Positions 59,524-64,000 of a DNA stretch of 64,000 nucleotides are shown here, in pieces. The position numbers were made by a program, and so were the translations under genes. The notes beneath the pieces were generated by a model. It saw nothing but the letters and a program-made list of their open reading frames with translations. It did no database searches and was not told the origin of the DNA. Numbering within the stretch: position 1 is the first letter of the stretch; the number at the start of each line of letters is the position of its first letter. This stretch comes from Triticum aestivum (Eukaryota > Streptophyta > Magnoliopsida > Poales > Poaceae): assembly GCF_018294505.1 (NCBI RefSeq), contig NC_057804.1, positions 249,978,156 through 250,042,155 on the forward strand, in the 5' to 3' direction.

Positions 59524-60009
59524 TAGAGGGAGCTAGGAGAGTCCAAATGAGGAGCGGTTTTCGGCCACGCGATCGTGATCGAACGACCAAGAGCATGGAG
59601 GGGAGTTACATGGGTTTTGGGCCACTTTGGAGGGGTGTTGGGCTGCAAGACGAAAGGGGCTTTTACGGTTACCCGGTTAACCGTTGGAGTACGAAACGAC
59701 CTCCAAATGACACGAAACTTGACAGGCGGTCTACCGGTGCTATACCAAGGCCGCTTGGCAAACCTCGGGCCATTCCGAGAAAGTTTAATCACCCGCTCAC
59801 AACGAGAGACAAAAGGGGAACGCATGAGGGCATAGGAGCGTCGGATTGCAAAACGGACAACGGGGAAAATGCTCGGATGCAAGAAACGAACACGTATGAA
59901 AAATGAGATGCACATGATGACATGACAATATGCAACACGCAAGCAAATGACATGGCAACAACGGCGAATAACTGGCAGACACCTGGCGCATCGAATCTGG
60001 GGCGTTACA

Positions 60010-60022
60010 ACACTCCTCCACT
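60010..60022 (-). promoter_or_regulatory. Polypurine tract of element E
   Basis: The minus strand reads AGTGGAGGAGTGT immediately before TGTAACGCC. CTCGGGACGAGATC lies just upstream, as in the chromovirus at 3905-3925. This suggests the long-LTR parent of E was a chromovirus-like element. Confidence 0.6.
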
Positions 60023-62477
60023 AACAAGAGATCTCGTCCCGAGATCTTAGGACCGAGACGGAAGGGAAAAAGGGATGAGGTGAAACAAGAACTCAAGAGA
60101 AGAAGCAAAGAATCGAGAGCACTCGAGAATAAACGAGGAACGACGAGAATGACGAGAAATGAAAGCTCACGGAATCAGATAGACTATGAAACCACTCCGG
60201 GTAGAACGAGATAAGAAACGAATAAGACTGAAAGGATTTAGGTAGCACTCCAGCTGAACATGGAAAGAATAGAACATGAACTTGAGAGGATGGAATTATA
60301 CTTGACGAGAGGAACAACACAAAACCTCCGGAAAGAACAGAAAGAATGGAATGAAATGAACTTAGAAGGAAGGGTGTAATGGAGTTGTTGAGAAAATCAA
60401 CAACGAAAGAATAAGCTTGTTGTGGACTTATGGAAAACATCTCAAAATTATGAGGTGATAACCGACCACAAGCAGAAAAGATAGAATAGCTGAGAAGAAC
60501 GAAGGAATGCAAAACTCCACTTCAGAAGAAAATGAAGAATTATTTGCGCTTCGAGACACGAGAAGAAAAGATACTTGAACTCCACCAACAAGAATCTTGA
60601 TGAACTCTTGAAGAATGAAATAAATCATGAAGAACCACCATGAACTCCGGTAAACAAAAGGATGATGAGATAGAATGAAGTATGAAAGAATAAGATGAGC
60701 CTTGCGATGATTTAGATGGATGTTCCGACAAAATAGCCGAGGAAAATTTGAACTCCAGAAAAGAAAAGAAGAAAAGCACTTGGAACTAGAATTTATTCAC
60801 CAAGAACAAACTCCGAAGGAAGGGGTTACTCACTAGGATGAAATAAGAATAAGATTTATTGTATGCTTATCGTTCATCAAATTAAATTGATGACAAGCAA
60901 TGGATTTTGCATACTACTTATCCATCTTGAAAAGGATTGAGAAGTGACATATCACAAACTTGAGAAGGTCTTCATGAACCACCGGTAGGATTGAAAAGAA
61001 CGAATGGATTAAAATGATAATCAAAGAAAAAGAATCTTGAACGAACCACCGTAAGAATTCGGAAATGACTAACGAAAGAGAAATAATCACCGGAAGAATT
61101 AGAAGAACAAATATGCTTGAGGGGATTTAGATGCAAAGAACAAAGAGATCCTGAGCTGATTAAAGAACACTTGAACGAAGCACCGGGATAAATGGATAAT
61201 GGTAGCTGAAATGTGAGGACGAAGAATTCTTCTGGGACGATGGCCTCGGGTGAAAAGAAAGGAAAAACAACTCCTGACATACTCCGGATGGATGAAAAAA
61301 ATATCTGACAAATGGAATAATTCTCGAGGATAACAAGAAGCTAGAACCATGAATCTTTGGGATAATGGGCAAGATTTAGAGGAAAAACTCTTCTTCGATC
61401 TTCAAATGACGACGAGAAACAGCACCAAAATTTTTGAGATACTCCGGGAGAATGAAAAACGAAGAGAGGTTGAGCCAACAATGAAAAGAATTTGAAAGCG
61501 ATCTTGGGGAAGGCCTGTGACTGATGGAATCCATTCTTACATCACACTTGAAAAGAATTTGAGAATAACTCCGGGGGAATTAGAAGAGTCAGGTAAGATC
61601 CTGGGAAAAGACCTGTGGGTTAGGGCCCACTGAAGAGAAAAACACCGTTGAAAAGGGATGTTGAACAGATAGATGAAGCACCGGAACAATTGAAATATTT
61701 GAATGAGGTGACAACCTCGAATTAATTGGAACACAGACGAATCTCCTGAGATGTCTTGAACACTCCGGAAGGATAAACTGGCGAGAGGCGAACGAGCAGG
61801 GAAGGCACTTGAGCTGAGCGAAAGAATATGATCAACACCGAAAAACTTGAATTGAGTGCACCGGAAAAAGAAAGGGATGAAGAATGACGAACGACACGAG
61901 AATTCACCGGTTGAAATAATTGAGGAAACACTGAAGAGGCTCCACACGGATGAAATTGATGGTCGCAAGAGACTCAGACTCCGGGAAGAAAAAGGGGTGG
62001 GAGGGCGGGAAAACAAAGGCAACTTGGAGGGGGAAATGACGACTATCTTGAAGAGAAAACACTAGTTGAAATCATTGAGGAAAGAAGGCAAAAACTTCGC
62101 ACGAGTAGGATGGATACTCGATTGTGGACTCCGGCTCCGAGAAGAAGAAGGGTGGGCGGGTGGGAAAAGAAAACAATTGAGGATTGAACTCAAATATGAA
62201 GAGGCTCAAGTCGACTTGACGAGAAATGCACCGGATAAAAAGAGCTGAGGAACAACTACTGGAGAACCAACTGCGTGAACCTAAAGAAAAATTTGAAGGG
62301 GAAGAGGAGTAATCCAAAACACCTACGTCAAGATTCCTTACCAGAGCGACGAAGGGGCTGAGGAGTAAAAAGAATTCCTACTCTCCGATATAACTAGACT
62401 CAGAAAACAGTTTTCTTCTAGACTCGACAATGGCCAAACTACACGATCAATCAAGGGGACTCCTAGGGTCGGTCGAG
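60023..62477 (-). other. Noncoding internal region of E, strongly purine-biased on the plus strand
   Basis: The plus strand is dominated by A and G for about 2.4 kb, with irregular repeats built on CTCCGG(A/G)AGAA, GAACTTGAAG-like and CACCGGAAGAA words. Minus-strand ORFs here are Ser/Phe/Leu-rich and are products of the bias. No gag, protease or polymerase motif is present. Two related blocks contain ACTCCGG.(A)GAAGAA(A)AGGGGTGGG and CTCCGAGAAGAAGAAGGGTGGG (about 61978 and 62128). Confidence 0.7.
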
Positions 62478-62489
62478 GCTCTGATACCA
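62478..62489 (-). promoter_or_regulatory. Primer-binding site of E (initiator tRNA-Met)
   Basis: TGGTATCAGAGC on the minus strand, three bases from the LTR end. It is the site used by Cassandra and by most chromoviruses, which makes it a natural point for strand exchange between them. Confidence 0.9.
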
Positions 62490-62492
62490 ACT

Positions 62493-62756
62493 TGTAACGC
62501 CCCGGACACACCCGCCGGTGGTCGTTACTCCGGGCGGGATCTAGACTGGCCCCACAGATCAATACTAGTCTTTTCTGCGCACTTTGTCCTCACTCATGCG
62601 CACTCGGGAGCAACTTCCCGGTCGGTCACCCATCCTGAAATTACTCCAAGCTGAGCACGCTTAACTTTGGAGTTCTGTCTGAATGGGCTTCCGCAAAAGA
62701 AGGAATTCCTTATTGATATGAGTAGTCTATCGTCCCTGATAAGCCAGGCTATCACA
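62493..62756 (-). repeat. Cassandra-like TRIM LTR, 264 bp
   Basis: The minus strand starts TGTGATAGCCTGGCTTATC and ends CGGGGCGTTACA. It carries a 5S rRNA-derived core. From memory this matches Triticeae Cassandra LTRs. It serves as the 5' LTR of element E. Confidence 0.85.
62600..62686 (-). ncRNA. 5S rRNA-like domain in the LTR
   Basis: On the minus strand CAGAACTCC.AAGTTAAGCGTGCT is followed by GGATGGGTGACC and GGGAAGT, in the order and phase of plant 5S rRNA. The A-box (AGTTAAGCGTGC, 62666-62655) and the C-box (GGATGGGTGACC, 62635-62624) start 31 nt apart, the same spacing as in 5S rRNA. Cassandra LTRs are known to carry such RNA polymerase III promoters. The 5' half of 5S is not evident, so this is not a ribosomal gene. 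Confidence 0.85.
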
Positions 62757-63129
62757 AGTACCCAAGCACCGGTCCACCCACATATCAAATTATCAAAGTA
62801 ACGAACGTGAATCATATGAGCATGATGAAAACTAGCTTCACGATAATTCCCATGTGTCCTCGGGAGCGCTTTCCTTATATAAGAGTTTGTCTATGATTTT
62901 CCTTTGCTACAAAAAGGATTGGGCCACCTTGCTGCACTTTGTTTACTTTTCTTACTTGTTACCCGCTATGAATTACCTTATCACAAAACTATATGTTACC
63001 GATAATTTCAGCGCTTGCACAGAATACCTTACTGAAAACCGCTTGTCATTTCCTTCTGCTCCTCATTGGGTTCGACACTCTTACTTATCGAAAGGACTAC
63101 GATAGATCCCCTATACTTGTGGGTCATCA
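62757..63129 (+). repeat. Split LTR of element C, segment 3
   Basis: It opens with AGTAC, the right target duplication of E, and ends CTTGTGGGTCATCA, 11 bp before the primer-binding site. The three segments add up to about 1.39 kb after removing duplicated target bases. Confidence 0.85.
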
Positions 63130-63140
63130 AGACTCTTTTC

Positions 63141-63158
63141 TGGCGCCATTGCTGGGGA
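63141..63158 (+). promoter_or_regulatory. Primer-binding site of element C
   Basis: TGGCGCCATTGCTGGGGA is the tRNA-Asp type with two changes from the 28676 site. Confidence 0.8.
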
Positions 63159-63235
63159 GTGAAGCGCCTTTGGTAGGTGGAATTTGGTAAGGAAAAATTT
63201 ATATATTGTGCTGAAGTTTACTGTCACTTGTTACT

Positions 63236-64000
63236 ATGGAAAATAATTTTTTGAGGGGCTTGTTCGGGGTATCTTCACTCCGACCAGTAGAGCAAAGAGT
63301 TGCTTCTCAACCTACTGAACCTACTAAAAATGTTTACTTTGAAATTCCTTCAGGTATGATAGAGAAACTCCTAGCTGATCCTTTTACAGGAGATGGAATA
63401 TTACATCCTGATATGCACTTAATCTATGTGGATGAAGTTTGTGGATTATTTAAGCTTGCAGGTATGCCCGAGGATGTTATCAAGAAGAAGTTCTTCCCTT
63501 TATCTTTGAAGGAAAAGGCATTGACATGGTTTAGGCTATGTGATGATATTGGTTCATGGAACTACAACCGATTGAAATTGGAATTTCATCAGAAATTTTC
63601 TCCTATGCATCTAGTTCATCGTGATTGTAATTATATATATAATTTTTGGCCTTGCGAAGGAGAAAGTATCTCTCAAGCTTGGGGGAGGCTTAAGTCATTG
63701 TTATATTCATGCCCCAATCATGAGCTCTCAGAGAAATTATTATTCAAAAAATTTATGCTCGGCTTCCTCTCAATAGTCGCTTCATGCTTGATACTTCTTG
63801 TACTGGTTCTTTTATGATGAAGACTATTGAATTCAAATGGGATTTATTGGAAAGAATTAAACACAACTCTGAATATTGGGAACTCGACGAAGGTAAGGAG
63901 TCAGGTATAACACCTAAATTTGATTGTGTTCAATCTTTTATGGATACTGATGTTTTTCGTGAATTTAGCACTAAATATGGACTCGACTCTGAGATAGTAA
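63236..64000 (+). pseudogene. Gag of element C, broken and cut by the window end
   Basis: It begins MENNFLRGLFGVSSLRPVEQ at 63236. The Gag core is clear (MPEDVIKKKFFPLSLKEKAL; TWFRLCDD; AWGRLKSLLYSCPNHELSEK). A one-base loss near 63752 sends the frame to a stop at 63815-63817. The true frame continues after it (FMMKTIEFKWDLLERIKHNS; KESGITPKFDCVQSFMDTD) to the window edge. Gag would form the virus-like particle core. The downstream genes are outside the window. Confidence 0.8.

Larger units (their letters stand above)
54712..60009 (-). repeat. 3' LTR of element E, about 5.3 kb
   Basis: The minus strand starts TGTAACGCCCCAGATTCG after a purine-rich tract and ends GCATATTGGGCGTGACA. A TATA box near 59517 puts U3 at about 480 bp and leaves about 4.8 kb of R-U5. 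Within 57350-58030, blocks with AAGAAGACAT(A/G)TTTATGAAGC and 'remains about 390 bp apart' copies show a diverged internal duplication. No coding sequence is seen. Confidence 0.75.
54712..62756 (-). mobile_element. Retrotransposon E with two different LTRs (Cassandra-like 5' end)
   Basis: On the minus strand the order is: a 264 bp LTR with a 5S rRNA-like core (62756-62493), a primer-binding site TGGTATCAGAGC (62489-62478), a 2.45 kb noncoding internal region, a polypurine-like tract, then a ~5.3 kb LTR (60009-54712) that ends the element. A perfect AGTAC duplication flanks the whole, so it integrated as one unit. The two LTRs are unrelated apart from their very ends (GGGGCGTTACA against GGGCGTGACA). 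No gag or pol is present, so it must have been mobilised in trans. A gap at 58734-59341 lies inside the long LTR. Confidence 0.8.
63130..64000 (+). mobile_element. Athila-like element C, internal region (start)
   Basis: A primer-binding site and gag follow the split LTR and run off the window. Its Gag N-terminus (MENNFLRGLFG) differs from that of element B, so B and C are different families that share one LTR position. Confidence 0.8.

Noticed and set aside
58340..59536. ORFs of 287-398 codons on both strands.
   Set aside because: Most of their length is the assembly gap at 58734-59341 inside the E LTR.
60093..62317. A chain of minus-strand ORFs rich in Ser, Phe and Leu.
   Set aside because: Their composition follows the purine/pyrimidine strand bias; they overlap in several frames and have no domains.
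62600..62686. A true 5S rRNA gene.
   Set aside because: Only the promoter-bearing 3' part resembles 5S; it is flanked by LTR ends and a primer-binding site, as in Cassandra elements.

Overview
The window looks like a piece of a large grass genome, most likely wheat or a close Triticeae relative. The reasons are Stowaway MITEs with the grass-typical CTCCCTCCGT ends, long-LTR Ty3/gypsy elements, an apparent Cassandra-type 5S-bearing LTR, a CACTA end, and decayed F-box/FBD and DUF295 genes. Family names come from memory of conserved motifs, not from a search. There are five runs of N (27226-27616, 33442-33636, 41554-41788, 45933-46359, 58734-59341). Any reading frame that crosses one is meaningless.

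Layout. (1) 1-7876 is the 3' part of a decayed chromodomain gypsy element with its 3.94 kb 3' LTR. (2) 7877-22900 is a low-copy genic island. It holds an F-box/FBD pseudogene (9528-12034), an intact unknown ORF (13472-14044), a broken DUF295-type gene on the minus strand (16146-17570), a tentative two-exon small gene (18212-20594) and an intact coiled-coil ORF (22317-22802). MITEs and local duplications lie between them. (3) 22900-28127 is repeat-rich: a fold-back element, a three-copy ~0.72 kb tandem repeat, ~71 bp tandem repeats, and the terminus of a CACTA transposon ending at 28127. (4) 28131-29708 is the LTR end and leader of an Athila-like element. The CACTA end abuts it, and it is interrupted at 29709 by a gypsy-like element with only Gag and protease reading frames (29709-33441). 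(5) 33637-64000 is a deep nest of retrotransposons.

The nest works as follows. An Athila-like internal region (34499-40041) ends in a polypurine tract at 40030-40041. A single LTR follows and leads directly into the primer-binding site and gag of a second Athila-like internal region (63130 onward). That LTR is split into three pieces (40042-40320, 53962-54711, 62757-63129) by two independent insertions. Insertion D (40321-53961, target duplication GAAGC) is a complete minus-strand Tat-type gypsy element with two ~976 bp LTRs, gag-pol and a spliced antisense ORF. Insertion E (54712-62756, target duplication AGTAC) is on the minus strand and has different LTRs at its two ends. Its 5' LTR is a 264 bp Cassandra-like LTR carrying the 5S rRNA internal promoter. 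Its 3' LTR is an unrelated LTR of about 5.3 kb.

E is the most unusual object in the window. The simplest model is a chimeric cDNA made by strand transfer at a primer-binding site that both parents shared. Nearly all coding regions here are dead from nonsense and frameshift lesions, many of the nonsense changes being C-to-T or G-to-A. The only intact gene-sized ORFs are the two unknown ones at 13472 and 22317.
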